The notes under the pieces are model-generated. The model was not told the origin of the DNA, did not search any database, and saw nothing but the letters and a program-made list of their open reading frames with translations. From contig CAVAJF010000037.1 in assembly GCA_963588905.1 (NCBI GenBank), positions 153,746 to 217,745 of the forward strand: 64,000 nucleotides of DNA, written 5' to 3'. A program made the position numbers and the translations under genes. Source of the DNA: Butyricicoccus_A sp963588905 (GTDB lineage Bacteria; Bacillota; Clostridia; Oscillospirales; Butyricicoccaceae). Shown one piece after another: positions 49,194 through 58,160 of the stretch (positions are counted from its first letter, which is position 1; every line of letters begins with the position of its first letter).

Positions 49194-50480
49194 GTGTGTA
49201 ATATTATCAATCAAACGCTGGAAACGTTTACGATTGTCGTTGACGTAATTATTTTGATTTCTCTCCTGCTGGAACGCAGGAAACAAAAGCTGGAATATAC
49301 ATTTTTTGCAGTGCTGCTCATGCATATTGTCACCACGGCGGGGGATTTGCTCGCATGGAGATTTACCGCGATACCGGGGCTGAAAGCTTTGACTGAGACC
49401 GGCAATGTTTTGACCTATGTGTTTAACCCGCTCGCGTGTACGGGCTTCTGTATCCTAGTATTTTATATGCTGTGCCAGCCGCAGCGAGTCAGACAAGGGA
49501 TACCATGTCTGCTGTCGTTTCTTGTGTTCGTGCTGGGCGTTGCCAGTTCTTTGCTTATCGTTATCAATATAAGAACCGGTATTCTGTTTACCCTGAACAG
49601 TGAAAATATTTTTACTTGGGGACCGCTGAGTATGCTGCCGGACAATATGCTGTTGGTTCAGCTGTTTCTGATGCATCCTATTTTGTTTTTATGCCGCACG
49701 CGATCAAAATTGGATACGTTTGTCAATACAGCTTTATATTTGGGCGCACCGATTGCCGCCGTTCTTTTGGAAAATTATGCCCCGACGGTGATGCTGGTGT
49801 ATCCATCGATGACGATTTCTATGCTGTTGTTTGAGGTCATGCGGCAGCACAACAAACAGAGAGTCATGATGCAGCAGGAATTGGAGCTGTCAGACAGCAA
49901 GGTAAGGCTGTTGATGGGGCAGATTCAGCCGCATTTTATTTTTAATTCGCTCTTGGCGATTCAGGAGCTGTGTGCGGAGGACCCTCAAAAGGCAGAAGGC
50001 GCGGTACAGGACTTTGCCATTTATCTGCGTGGCAATCTGGACGCGATGAGCAGTACGCGCATGATTCCGTTTGCCAAGGAACTCGACCATATTCGGCATT
50101 ATCTGTCTTTGGAACAGGCGGATCCGAGTGAAACCTTTCAGGTGGAGTATGACCTGGCTGTACAGGATTTTTATGTGCCGCCGCTCAGTGTACAGCCGAT
50201 TGTTGAAAATGCCGTGCGCCATGGCATGGCGATGCGGGACAGCGGCGGCGTGATTACGATTGCGACGAGAGAAGACACGCAGTCGTATACCATCATAGTA
50301 AAAGATAATGGATATGGATTTGACAGTGCGACACAAGAACAGATGGAACGAAAGAGCATTGGACTCGAAAATGTTCGGATGCGGCTTGCGGCGCAATGTA
50401 ATGGCTCTTTGGAGATTGATAGTGGGGAAATCGGTACCATAGTCAGAATTCGCATTCCAAAGAAAGGGCAAGAAGTATGA
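49194..50480 (+). CDS. LytS-like sensor histidine kinase (His_kinase family)
   Basis: A 428-residue membrane kinase. The N-terminal half has about six membrane helices (to residue 210). A coiled region then leads to the phosphoacceptor box QIQPHFIFNSLL with its His, and the ATPase N-box PIVENAVRHGM, with DNGYGFD and GLENVRMRL. Start is GTG 49194, with no better choice in frame for 40 codons and a weak ribosome binding site. It overlaps its response regulator by 4 bases. The promoter may be phase-variable. The ligand is unknown. Confidence 0.9.
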   Translation: MCNIINQTLETFTIVVDVIILISLLLERRKQKLEYTFFAVLLMHIVTTAGDLLAWRFTAIPGLKALTETGNVLTYVFNPLACTGFCILVFYMLCQPQRVRQGIPCLLSFLVFVLGVASSLLIVINIRTGILFTLNSENIFTWGPLSMLPDNMLLVQLFLMHPILFLCRTRSKLDTFVNTALYLGAPIAAVLLENYAPTVMLVYPSMTISMLLFEVMRQHNKQRVMMQQELELSDSKVRLLMGQIQPHFIFNSLLAIQELCAEDPQKAEGAVQDFAIYLRGNLDAMSSTRMIPFAKELDHIRHYLSLEQADPSETFQVEYDLAVQDFYVPPLSVQPIVENAVRHGMAMRDSGGVITIATREDTQSYTIIVKDNGYGFDSATQEQMERKSIGLENVRMRLAAQCNGSLEIDSGEIGTIVRIRIPKKGQEV

Positions 50481-51304
50481 ATACATTGGTCGTGGACAAC
50501 AAACAGCTGGCAATCAATGCATTAGTCAAGATTCTTATCTCTGTAGATCCCGCCGGCAATCATGTGGGTATGAGCACGGCGGTGCGGGCGCTGGAGTTTG
50601 TAAAAGAGCATGAGATAGATGTTGTGTTTTTAGACATCGAAATGCCGGGCATGAACGGCTTGGAATTGGCGAAGCGCATCAAGGACATTTGCGGCACCAT
50701 CAATATTATTTTTGTCACGGGATATGCGGAATATGCTTTGAGTGCGCATCGGCTGTATGTCAGCGGATTTTTGCTCAAACCGGTAACGGAAGAAGATGTG
50801 CGGACTGCGTTGGACAATCTGCGCTATCCGATTCAGGAGCGCGATGACACGGAAAGTTGGGACGTGACGCGCGAACAGCAGAATAAACTGCTGACCGTAC
50901 AGTGCTTCGGCAATTTTGAGGTGTTTTGGGATGGTATTCCGCTGCATTTTCAGCGCAGCAAGAGCAAGGAGCTGCTGGCATATCTGATAGACCGGCGCGG
51001 TGCCAGCTGCACAATTGGCGAGCTGATTGGCATTTTGTGGGAGGATAAAAGCGAAACGCGTTCGCTGCGCAGCCAGTGCAGAAATCTGATTTATGATTTG
51101 CGCAAGACCTTTCAGAAAAATGGCATCAAAGATATTCTAATTCGCAGCAGAAACAGCGTGGCGATTGATTGCCATATGCTGGACTGCGATTATTATCGGT
51201 TTTTGGAGCATGATGCGGCTGCTGTCAACAAATATCGCGGCGAGTACATGGCGCAGTATTCCTGGGCGGAAATGACGATAGCGAACCTGGAAAATTTGAG
51301 CTGA
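50477..51304 (+). CDS. response regulator with SARP/BTAD-type DNA-binding domain
   Basis: A 275-residue regulator. The receiver domain has the phosphoacceptor Asp in VVFLDIEMPGMNG and the signalling Thr/Lys in FVTGY and LLKPV; the acidic pocket is reduced (VVDNKQ). The C-terminal half (FGNFEVFWDGIPLHFQRSKSK, followed by GELIGILW) is an OmpR/SARP-type winged helix with a partial activator domain, not the LytTR domain usually paired with LytS-like kinases. The ATG overlaps the kinase stop (ATGA). Confidence 0.88.
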   Translation: MNTLVVDNKQLAINALVKILISVDPAGNHVGMSTAVRALEFVKEHEIDVVFLDIEMPGMNGLELAKRIKDICGTINIIFVTGYAEYALSAHRLYVSGFLLKPVTEEDVRTALDNLRYPIQERDDTESWDVTREQQNKLLTVQCFGNFEVFWDGIPLHFQRSKSKELLAYLIDRRGASCTIGELIGILWEDKSETRSLRSQCRNLIYDLRKTFQKNGIKDILIRSRNSVAIDCHMLDCDYYRFLEHDAAAVNKYRGEYMAQYSWAEMTIANLENLS

Positions 51305-51394
51305 CCGGGCGCAATAGGATATATATTTGCGAGAAAATATGCAGAATAGCGAAGAAAAGATTGATTTGAGATGATATTGAGATGGTTTAGGGAC

Positions 51395-51625
51395 TATAAT
51401 GATATTATAGCTTTGATAGAATAAAGCTATAGAGGGAACGCCAGATGGGGATGCATGGTCTGGCTGTCCGTCACTCATGCGTTTTGCGCGCAATGGGATG
51501 ATTAAAACTATCCGGGGTTTGCTGGCATATAGCTTGCGACTGGCATCAATCAGTCGTAAGCTAATGCGGCGTAAAGTATGTCCGACATAAAAAAGGCGAT
51601 TCCGCAAGGAATCGCCTTTTTGCGT
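51395..51625 (+). ncRNA. candidate structured RNA downstream of the response regulator
   Basis: After a TATAAT (51395-51400, without a clear -35), three strong hairpins follow: TATAGCTTT/AAAGCTATA (51406-51431), GCCAGA/TCTGGC (51440-51464) and AGCTTGCGACTG/CAGTCGTAAGCT (51531-51562, 11 of 12 pairs). An intrinsic terminator closes the unit at 51590-51625. No open frame with a ribosome binding site is seen. It could be a small RNA or a 3' UTR of the regulator mRNA. Confidence 0.4.
51590..51625. terminator. bidirectional terminator before the deacetylase gene
   Basis: Fourteen-base perfect stem (AAAAAGGCGATTCC with GGAATCGCCTTTTT) and GCAA loop between convergent units. Its arms are nearly the same as those of the terminator at 52788. 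Confidence 0.88.
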
Positions 51626-51631
51626 TGTTTT

Positions 51632-52753
51632 TTAGTGGATAAATGTCTGAAAACTGCTCATTCCTGTGTCACGATACACGGGGTACCGATCCATTTCAAA
51701 GAAATTGTTTTGTACTGTCCACAGACCGCCGCGAGATTTCACCGCCATATCAAAGTATTCCGGCGCAAGAGATAGCGTGTTGGCATCGTAGCTGCCGGAG
51801 GGATAGGACAGCACGGAGGGGATGCGTCCGGTTATGCGGGCGAGCGACAGCTGCGACTGAGCAAACTGCTGCTTTTGCTGGTCGGCGGACAGCGAGGCCA
51901 GTTCCTTGTGATCCTGCGTGTGGCTTTGGATGGATACCAGACCGGAATCTGCCATTTCTTTGATCTGTGCCGCCGTCATAGAGTATTGCCCGCCGACAGA
52001 GGACGGAATGACAAAGATAGTCGCCTTGACGTTGTATTTTTTCAGCAGCGGATACAAGTCGGTATAGTTGTTGTTGTAGCCGTCATCGAAGGTCAGAATG
52101 ACCGGCTTTTTGTATCGGTCGAGATGCGGAAGATCCGAGAAGAAAATCGGGTCGTAGCCGTTTTCCGTCAGGTATTTGAGCTGTGCTTCCATATCGGACG
52201 GGGAGAGAAACAAACCGGTTAATCCCCACGTTTGATCGGACACCGCGTGATACATGAGAATGGGAACCTGCCTGCCAGAAGGAATTGCCGCGGTGTTGAT
52301 TTTGGGTGACAGATACCACGTGTTTTTCTCTGTGTCATGCAAATACCGCAGGGAAAGCGCATCGGACAACACCTGTATGTCAATCCAGCATTCTGAGACG
52401 GAATCGTCGCTGTTTTTGATGACGCGAACCGAGTCGTCGTTTGCTGGGAGCACGTGTGTCTGTCCGCTCTCGTCGGTCAGTGTGACTTCTTCCCCGTCTA
52501 CCGACCATTTCAGCCACGAAAATGCCTTCTGTATATCAGCGCAGGATAACAGCGTGTGTTTGCCGACCTGCAGCGCAGACAAGGATACGCCGTCTGCATA
52601 GACTGGGATTTCCGTGTGCTCGCTGTCGCGCAGGGAAACCGAGGCGGTTTGTGTCTGCGCGGTTCGGGCATTTTCGCCCGGAGAACCGTAACAGCCGGAC
52701 AAACAGAAAAGTCCCAGTATGATAGAAAGGCAAAGCCATTGTTTTTTCATCAT
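51632..52753 (-). CDS. polysaccharide deacetylase family lipoprotein
   Basis: A 373-residue predicted lipoprotein: signal peptide with lipobox CLSGC (Cys21), a region to about 160 resembling a copper-amine-oxidase-N-like wall domain, then a NodB deacetylase domain (from VPILMYHAVSD) with TFDDGYNNNY and the metal histidines in SHTQDH, and YPSGSY. Such proteins remove acetyl groups from peptidoglycan or other polysaccharides on the outer membrane face. GGAG precedes the ATG at 52753. It is monocistronic between two like terminators. The substrate is not determined. Confidence 0.92.
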   Translation of the reverse strand: MMKKQWLCLSIILGLFCLSGCYGSPGENARTAQTQTASVSLRDSEHTEIPVYADGVSLSALQVGKHTLLSCADIQKAFSWLKWSVDGEEVTLTDESGQTHVLPANDDSVRVIKNSDDSVSECWIDIQVLSDALSLRYLHDTEKNTWYLSPKINTAAIPSGRQVPILMYHAVSDQTWGLTGLFLSPSDMEAQLKYLTENGYDPIFFSDLPHLDRYKKPVILTFDDGYNNNYTDLYPLLKKYNVKATIFVIPSSVGGQYSMTAAQIKEMADSGLVSIQSHTQDHKELASLSADQQKQQFAQSQLSLARITGRIPSVLSYPSGSYDANTLSLAPEYFDMAVKSRGGLWTVQNNFFEMDRYPVYRDTGMSSFQTFIH

Positions 52754-52787
52754 ATCTCTCCTTTACATGCGTTTTCGTAATCAGAAG

Positions 52788-52820
52788 AAAAAGGCGATTC
52801 CTCACGGAACCGCCTTTTTG
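52788..52820. terminator. terminator between the deacetylase gene and pgi
   Basis: Stem AAAAAGGCGATTCC with GGAACCGCCTTTTT (one G-U pair), TCAC loop. It is in the correct orientation to end the pgi transcript on the minus strand. Confidence 0.85.
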
Positions 52821-52831
52821 CTTGTCTGATA

Positions 52832-54415
52832 TTAAATATCCAGCAGGTCGCTGTATTCCTTGAGTGCGCCGTCGGTCTCGTGCGCGAGAACGCGCTGTGC
52901 GAGAACTTTGCCCAGCTGTACGCCTTCCTGATCAAAGCTGTTCAGATTCCAGATAAAGCCCTGGAACATGACCTTGTTCTCAAAGTGTGCGAGCAGCGCG
53001 CCCAGAGAAGCCGGTGTCAGCTGGTCGCCGATGATGATGCTGGACGGGCGGCCGCCTTCAAACTTCTTGTTGCTGTCCGGATCGTCCTTGCCGCAGGCGA
53101 AGGCAACAATCTGTGCGACAACGTTTGCACACAGCTTTTGCTGGCTTGTGCTGCCCTGAATGGTGACATCCATGCCGATCTGGCTGTTTTTGAAGCCGAC
53201 GAACTGGAGCGGGGTAATATCCGTGCCCTGATGCAGCAGCTGATAGAACGAGTGCTGGCCGTTTGTGCCCGGCTCACCGAAAATTACCGGGCCGGTAGCA
53301 TAATGAACCGGTTCGCCGCGGCGATTGACAGACTTGCCATTAGACTCCATGTCCAGCTGCTGTAAATGCGCAGGGAAGCGGCTCAGTGCCTGCGAGTACG
53401 GCAGCACGGCAGTACACTGGTAATCCTGCACATTGCGCTCGTATACGCCGATGAGCGCATCGAGCAGAGCGGCATTTTCCAAAATATTTTCGTTGAGAGA
53501 CAGCTTGTCGGTCTCTGCTGCGCCGTCCAGAAGGTCAGCAAAGACTTCCGGGCCGAAAGCGAGCGACAGAACCGCGCCGCCGACTGCAGAAGAAGAAGAA
53601 TATCTGCCGCCGATGTAGTCGTCCATAAAGAAGGCTGTCATATAATCTGCGCCCTTTGCGAGCGGAGAGGTCTCACTGGTAACAGCAAGCATGTGCTTGG
53701 AGACGTCCAGACCGGCATTCTTGATGGCGTCCTTGACAAAGGTCTCGTTGGTCAGGGTCTCCAGTGTCGTGCCGGACTTAGAAACGACGATGAACAGCGT
53801 ATGCGCAATGTCTACTGACTTCAGCACGGCAGCTGCGTCGTCCGGATCCACGTTGCTGATGAATTTTGCTTCCATTTTCAGGGTGTTGTGCAGCTTTGCC
53901 CAGTTTTCCAGTGCGAGATAAATCGCGCGCGGGCCGAGATCGCTGCCGCCGATGCCGATCTGTACGACCGTGGTATACGGCTCGCCGGCTTCGTTGGTGA
54001 TTTCGCCTGCGTGTACCTTATGGGCAAAATCAGCGATTTTCTTCTGCTGCGACACATAAAATTCGCGCTTGTCCACGCCATCTGCGATGACGGCATTGCA
54101 CTGCTGGCCGCGTGCCAGCTGATGCAGTACCAGACGATTTTCGCCCGTGTTAATCACAGCGCCGTTGAGCAGCTCCTTGTACTTGTCGATGACCTGTGCT
54201 TCCTGTGCCAGCTGTGCCAGCGTGGACAGGATTTCGTCATCCACCTGTTTGGCGGCATAGTTGAATTTCATGCCTGCTGCCATGGGGGCACTGTATTTCT
54301 TGACGCGTGCGGCTCCGTTTTCCCCGGACATTTCCTGCGCAATATTCACGCGATCTTTCATGCCAGCCAGCTTTTTGAAAGATGCGAGAGTGTCCAAATT
54401 GTTCCAAGTGACCAT
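52832..54415 (-). CDS. pgi: glucose-6-phosphate isomerase
   Basis: Interconverts glucose-6-phosphate and fructose-6-phosphate at the head of glycolysis. The 527 residues contain GIGGSDLGPRA, the sugar-binding SKSGTTLET motif, GGRYSSSSAVGG and the GPVIFGEPGTNGQHSFYQLLHQG signature with the catalytic Glu and His, and the C-terminal NSFDQEGVQLGK with catalytic Lys. The ATG at 54415 follows AAAGGTGG; a longer frame is unlikely. A nested hairpin lies in the leader. Confidence 0.96.
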   Translation of the reverse strand: MVTWNNLDTLASFKKLAGMKDRVNIAQEMSGENGAARVKKYSAPMAAGMKFNYAAKQVDDEILSTLAQLAQEAQVIDKYKELLNGAVINTGENRLVLHQLARGQQCNAVIADGVDKREFYVSQQKKIADFAHKVHAGEITNEAGEPYTTVVQIGIGGSDLGPRAIYLALENWAKLHNTLKMEAKFISNVDPDDAAAVLKSVDIAHTLFIVVSKSGTTLETLTNETFVKDAIKNAGLDVSKHMLAVTSETSPLAKGADYMTAFFMDDYIGGRYSSSSAVGGAVLSLAFGPEVFADLLDGAAETDKLSLNENILENAALLDALIGVYERNVQDYQCTAVLPYSQALSRFPAHLQQLDMESNGKSVNRRGEPVHYATGPVIFGEPGTNGQHSFYQLLHQGTDITPLQFVGFKNSQIGMDVTIQGSTSQQKLCANVVAQIVAFACGKDDPDSNKKFEGGRPSSIIIGDQLTPASLGALLAHFENKVMFQGFIWNLNSFDQEGVQLGKVLAQRVLAHETDGALKEYSDLLDI

Positions 54416-54455
54416 AATGTTTGTTCCACCTTTTTCCAAAAAATCTCTTCCTAAC

Positions 54456-54497
54456 AACAGTCTCCTGCGCTTTGTGAAATATCTCACAAGAGACTGT
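54456..54497 (-). promoter_or_regulatory. nested hairpin in the pgi leader
   Basis: ACAGTCTC pairs with GAGACTGT at the outside, and TTGTGA with TCACAA within, around a short loop. No T-run follows. It lies 40 bases before the pgi start and might affect translation or mRNA stability. Confidence 0.35.
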
Positions 54498-54606
54498 TTA
54501 TAGTGTATCATACTTTTCGGAAATATGCTAGGGCGATTTGTGTAATATTATGGAAAGTTTATGGAAAACTTACAAATTTTTTTACAGTTTTTTTATACAA
54601 CAAAAT

Positions 54607-54644
54607 ACGACAAAAAACACCCCGAAGAATCAGCCTTCGGGGTG
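54607..54644 (-). terminator. terminator of the rib operon
   Basis: Ten-base perfect stem (CACCCCGAAG with CTTCGGGGTG), 7-base loop and a TTTTTTG run on the minus strand, 20 bases beyond ribH. Confidence 0.87.
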
Positions 54645-54663
54645 CATGTATCATATGGGAAAC

Positions 54664-55125
54664 TTACAGGTTGCGGATGAGATTTGCCATCTCGATGCCG
54701 GAGCAAGCGACGTCGTAGCCCTTGTTGCCAGCCTTGGTGCCTGCGCGCTCGATAGCCTGCTCGATGGTGTCGGTGGTAACGACGCCGAACAGAACCGGAA
54801 TGCCTGCGGACAGGGAAACCTGAGCGACACCCTTTGCGCACTCATTGCAAACCAGATCGTAATGAGAGGTCGAGCCGCGGATGACTGCGCCGAGGCAGAG
54901 AACCATGTCGTACTTGCCGGAGTTTGCCATCTTCTGCGCGATGAGCGGGATTTCAAATGCGCCCGGAACCCAAGCGATCTCGATGTCGTCTGCAGATACG
55001 CCGTGACGAACCAGAGCGTCCTGTGCGCCGCTGACCAGCTTGCTGACGATGAACTCATTGAAACGGGCAGCAACGATGCCAACCTTCAGGCCAGTGCCTA
55101 CTACATTTCCTTCTAACAGTTTCAT
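54664..55125 (-). CDS. ribH: 6,7-dimethyl-8-ribityllumazine synthase
   Basis: Condenses ArP with dihydroxybutanone phosphate to make lumazine, the last-but-one step of riboflavin synthesis. The 153 residues match the family throughout: ARFNEFIVSKL, WVPGAFEIPL, CLGAVIRGSTSHYD and FGVVTTDTIEQAIERAGTKAGNKG. It is the last gene of the rib operon, 30 bases after ribBA, and the stop is followed by a terminator. Probably forms an icosahedral or pentameric shell. Confidence 0.97.
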   Translation of the reverse strand: MKLLEGNVVGTGLKVGIVAARFNEFIVSKLVSGAQDALVRHGVSADDIEIAWVPGAFEIPLIAQKMANSGKYDMVLCLGAVIRGSTSHYDLVCNECAKGVAQVSLSAGIPVLFGVVTTDTIEQAIERAGTKAGNKGYDVACSGIEMANLIRNL

Positions 55126-55155
55126 AATTGTATCCTCCTGAATAAACGGTCAAAC

Positions 55156-56364
55156 TTACTTGTATTCGGTCATATGATCCATGCGCTCCTGCTTGGTCTT
55201 GAGATAGAACGCATCGACCGGGTTTGCGGCGATCTGAATCGGCACGCGCTCAACAATTTCCAGACCATAGCCGGACAGACCGTGAATCTTGGTCGGGTTG
55301 TTGGTCATCAGGCGCAGCTTCTGTACACCGAGGGAGACGAGAATCTGTGCGCCCATGCCGTACTCACGCATATCAGCAGGGAAGCCCAGCTTGATGTTGG
55401 CGTCTACGGTATCATAGCCCTGCTCCTGCAATTCGTAAGCGCGCAGCTTGTTAATCAAGCCGATGCCGCGTCCTTCCTGACGCAGGTACAGCAGCAGGCC
55501 GCGGCCTTCCTCGTTGATTGCTTTGAGAGAAGCTGCCAGCTGCTCGCCGCAGTCGCAGCGCTTGGAACCGAACGTATCGCCGGTCAGGCACTCGGAGTGA
55601 ACACGGCACAGAACCGGTTCGCCGTTTCCAATGTCGCCCATGGTCAGAGCTACATGGTGCTCGCCGGAAACCTTGTTGATAAAGCCGTGAATTTTGAAGT
55701 GGCCGTACTTGGTCGGCATGTCAGCGCAAGCAACTTCTTCTACAAGTGCTTCGTCCTTGTCGCGCATCCGATAAGCGATCAGATCGGCAATAGAAATCAT
55801 AACCAGATTGTGTTCCTTGGCGAACTCAACCAGCTCTGTCGTGCGCATCATGGTACCATCCTCGCGCATGATTTCACAGCACAGACCAACCGGCTCCAGA
55901 TTTGCCAGACGGCACAGATCCACGGTAGCTTCGGTGTGACCCGAACGGATCAGCACGCCGCCTTCACGCGCGCGCAGCGGGAACATGTGGCCCGGGCGAC
56001 GGAAGTCGGACGGCTTGGCATTTGCCAGAACCGTTGCGCGAGCGGTATAACCGCGCTCTTCTGCGGAAATACCGGTTGTCGTGTTGACGTGGTCAATGGC
56101 TACGGTAAATGCTGTTTCGTGATTGTCTGTGTTCTGCTCGACCATCGGCGGCAGACCCAGCTTGTCGCAGTATTCACCGCTCATCGGCATACAGATCAGA
56201 CCCTTGGCATAGGTAGCCATAAAGTTTACGTTTTCTGTAGTTGCGAACTGTGCGGCACAGATGATGTCGCCTTCGTTTTCACGATCCGGGTCGTCAATGA
56301 CCAGAATGTTTTTGCCTGCACGCAGGGCGTCCAGTGCTTCTTCAATGGTTGCAAAATCAGCCAT
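55156..56364 (-). CDS. ribBA: bifunctional DHBP synthase / GTP cyclohydrolase II
   Basis: Two enzymes in one chain of 402 residues. The N-terminal half (to about 205) is 3,4-dihydroxy-2-butanone 4-phosphate synthase (DDPDRENEGDIICAA and RPGHMFPLRA). The C-terminal half is GTP cyclohydrolase II, with the zinc site CLTGDTFGSKRCDC, LRQEGRGIGLINKL and the catalytic region GVQKLRLMTNNP. Both first substrates of riboflavin synthesis (GTP and ribulose-5-phosphate) enter here. AGGAGG precedes the ATG; the gap after ribE is 15 bases. Confidence 0.97.
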   Translation of the reverse strand: MADFATIEEALDALRAGKNILVIDDPDRENEGDIICAAQFATTENVNFMATYAKGLICMPMSGEYCDKLGLPPMVEQNTDNHETAFTVAIDHVNTTTGISAEERGYTARATVLANAKPSDFRRPGHMFPLRAREGGVLIRSGHTEATVDLCRLANLEPVGLCCEIMREDGTMMRTTELVEFAKEHNLVMISIADLIAYRMRDKDEALVEEVACADMPTKYGHFKIHGFINKVSGEHHVALTMGDIGNGEPVLCRVHSECLTGDTFGSKRCDCGEQLAASLKAINEEGRGLLLYLRQEGRGIGLINKLRAYELQEQGYDTVDANIKLGFPADMREYGMGAQILVSLGVQKLRLMTNNPTKIHGLSGYGLEIVERVPIQIAANPVDAFYLKTKQERMDHMTEYK

Positions 56365-56379
56365 TTTTATATCCTCCTG

Positions 56380-57033
56380 TCAGAGAAACCCGTGTGCCGA
56401 GAGAAAATCGGCAGTCAGTCCGCCGGACGGCTTGTCCTCTTCCGGCGCGGGCTTCATTAGCTTTTCAATATATTTTCCGACAATATCGCATTCCAGATTC
56501 ACGATATAGCCGGGCTTGCGGGTCAGCAGCGTGGTTTCCTGTCCGGTATGCGGGATGATAGAGACTTTAAAGCAGCTGTCATCCACATAGGCAACGGTCA
56601 GGCTGATGCCGTCGATGGTGATCGAGCCTTTTTCTACAATATAATGCAGAATGTGTGACGGGGCAGCGATTGTCACCCAGACGGCGTTTCCCTCCGGAGA
56701 CAAATCGGTGATGGTTCCGGTTCCGTCCACGTGTCCGGCAACGATGTGTCCGCCGAAGCGGCCGTCTGCCGCCATGGCGCGTTCCAGATTGACGCGGGAT
56801 TTGGGCTTGAGTGCGCCGAGATTGGTGCGGCGCATGGTCTCCGGCATGACATCGCCTTCAAATCCGTCTCCGGTGAGACGGACAACGGTCAGACAAACGC
56901 CGTTGACAGCGATGGAATCACCGAGCTTTGTGCCGCCCAGAACCGTGCTGGCACGAACGCCGAGAACCGTACTGGTTGCTGACTGCCGCAGACCGGTGAT
57001 TTCACCGACTTCTTCGACAATTCCGGTAAACAT
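56380..57033 (-). CDS. ribE: riboflavin synthase alpha chain
   Basis: Dismutates two lumazine molecules to riboflavin plus ArP. The 217 residues are two similar lumazine-binding halves: MFTGIVEEVGEI with DSIAVNGVCLTVV in the first, and GHVDGTGTI with KGSITIDGISLTV in the second, the usual duplicated arrangement. It lies 4 bases after ribD and 15 before ribBA, all in one FMN-riboswitch-controlled operon. The C-terminus adds about 15 residues to the usual length. Confidence 0.96.
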   Translation of the reverse strand: MFTGIVEEVGEITGLRQSATSTVLGVRASTVLGGTKLGDSIAVNGVCLTVVRLTGDGFEGDVMPETMRRTNLGALKPKSRVNLERAMAADGRFGGHIVAGHVDGTGTITDLSPEGNAVWVTIAAPSHILHYIVEKGSITIDGISLTVAYVDDSCFKVSIIPHTGQETTLLTRKPGYIVNLECDIVGKYIEKLMKPAPEEDKPSGGLTADFLSAHGFL

Positions 57034-57037
57034 AGCT

Positions 57038-58147
57038 TCAGTCCTTTCGGATGCGGCCTTCTATGAGAATATCTTCTTCCAGCCGTGTAATGGTAAGATC
57101 GGAGAGCTCGAGTGCATCCGCCATCTTGGCGATGCCGGGGCCGCCGACAGGGCCGTGGGCACTCGCGCCGCCGATGAGCTTCGGGGCGATATACGCCTGG
57201 ACTTTGTGCACCAGTCCGAGCCGCAGGGCTTCGCCGTTGAGCGTGCCGCCGCCTTCCAGCAAGACGCTGTCGATCTGCTGCTCGCCGAGGTAATTCATGA
57301 CAGCGCGCAGATCCACGCGCTTTCCCTCGGCGTCCGGCAGGGAGACAACGCGGACACCGGCCCCTTCTAATGCAGCGATGCGGCTCTGCTCTGCATGCGC
57401 ACAGAAAATCCAAGTCGGAATTTCCTTTGCGGTGCGGACGAGCTGGCTGTCCAGCGGTGTCCGCAGCTGGCTGTCACAGATCAGACGAACCGGATCGACA
57501 CCGGATTCGATGCGGCAGTTGAGCATCGGATCATCGGCAAGAACCGTTCCGATGCCGACCATGATGCCGCTCAGACGCTTGCGGGTTTCCTGCACGTGCA
57601 GGCGGGCCTTTTCGCCGGTCACCCACTTGGAATCTCCGGTATATGCGGCAATGCGTCCGTCCAATGTCATCGCGTATTTCATCACGACAAATGGGGTCTT
57701 GGTCGTAATATAATGGAAGAACACCTCGTTGATGGCATGGCATTCTTCTTCCAAAACGCCGGACACACAGGAGATACCGGCGTTGCGCAGGATGCTCAAT
57801 CCCTTGCCTGCGACGAGCGGATTGGGATCCAAGCAGCCGACAACGACGCGGGCAATTTTGTGCTCCAAAATGGCATCTGTGCACGGAGGCGTGCGTCCCC
57901 AGTGACAGCATGGCTCCAGTGTGACATAGATCGTCGCGCCGGTGCAGTCCTCGGTACAGTTTTTGAAGGCGTTGCGCTCTGCATGTAAGCCGCCGATGTG
58001 CTCGTGCCAGCCCTCGCCAATGATGCGGTCATCCTTGACAATGACAGCGCCGACCATTGGGTTTGGGGAGACATGTCCGGCGCCGCGCTTTGCCAGCTCT
58101 AAGGCATGGCGCATATAGTGCAGGTCGCGCTGCGTGATTTCAGACAT
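57038..58147 (-). CDS. ribD: bifunctional riboflavin deaminase/reductase
   Basis: The 369 residues have an N-terminal deaminase domain with zinc motifs HAERNAF and TLEPCCHWGRTPPC, and a C-terminal reductase domain from about 145 (FVVMKYAMTLDGRIA, GIGTVLADDPML, LLEGGGTLNG). It carries out the second and third steps of riboflavin synthesis. The start is ATG 58147, 8 bases after GGAG; TTG 58162 upstream is less likely. It is the first gene of ribD-ribE-ribBA-ribH. FMN control is through the leader riboswitch. Confidence 0.96.
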   Translation of the reverse strand: MSEITQRDLHYMRHALELAKRGAGHVSPNPMVGAVIVKDDRIIGEGWHEHIGGLHAERNAFKNCTEDCTGATIYVTLEPCCHWGRTPPCTDAILEHKIARVVVGCLDPNPLVAGKGLSILRNAGISCVSGVLEEECHAINEVFFHYITTKTPFVVMKYAMTLDGRIAAYTGDSKWVTGEKARLHVQETRKRLSGIMVGIGTVLADDPMLNCRIESGVDPVRLICDSQLRTPLDSQLVRTAKEIPTWIFCAHAEQSRIAALEGAGVRVVSLPDAEGKRVDLRAVMNYLGEQQIDSVLLEGGGTLNGEALRLGLVHKVQAYIAPKLIGGASAHGPVGGPGIAKMADALELSDLTITRLEEDILIEGRIRKD

Positions 58148-58160
58148 TTGTATCAACTCC

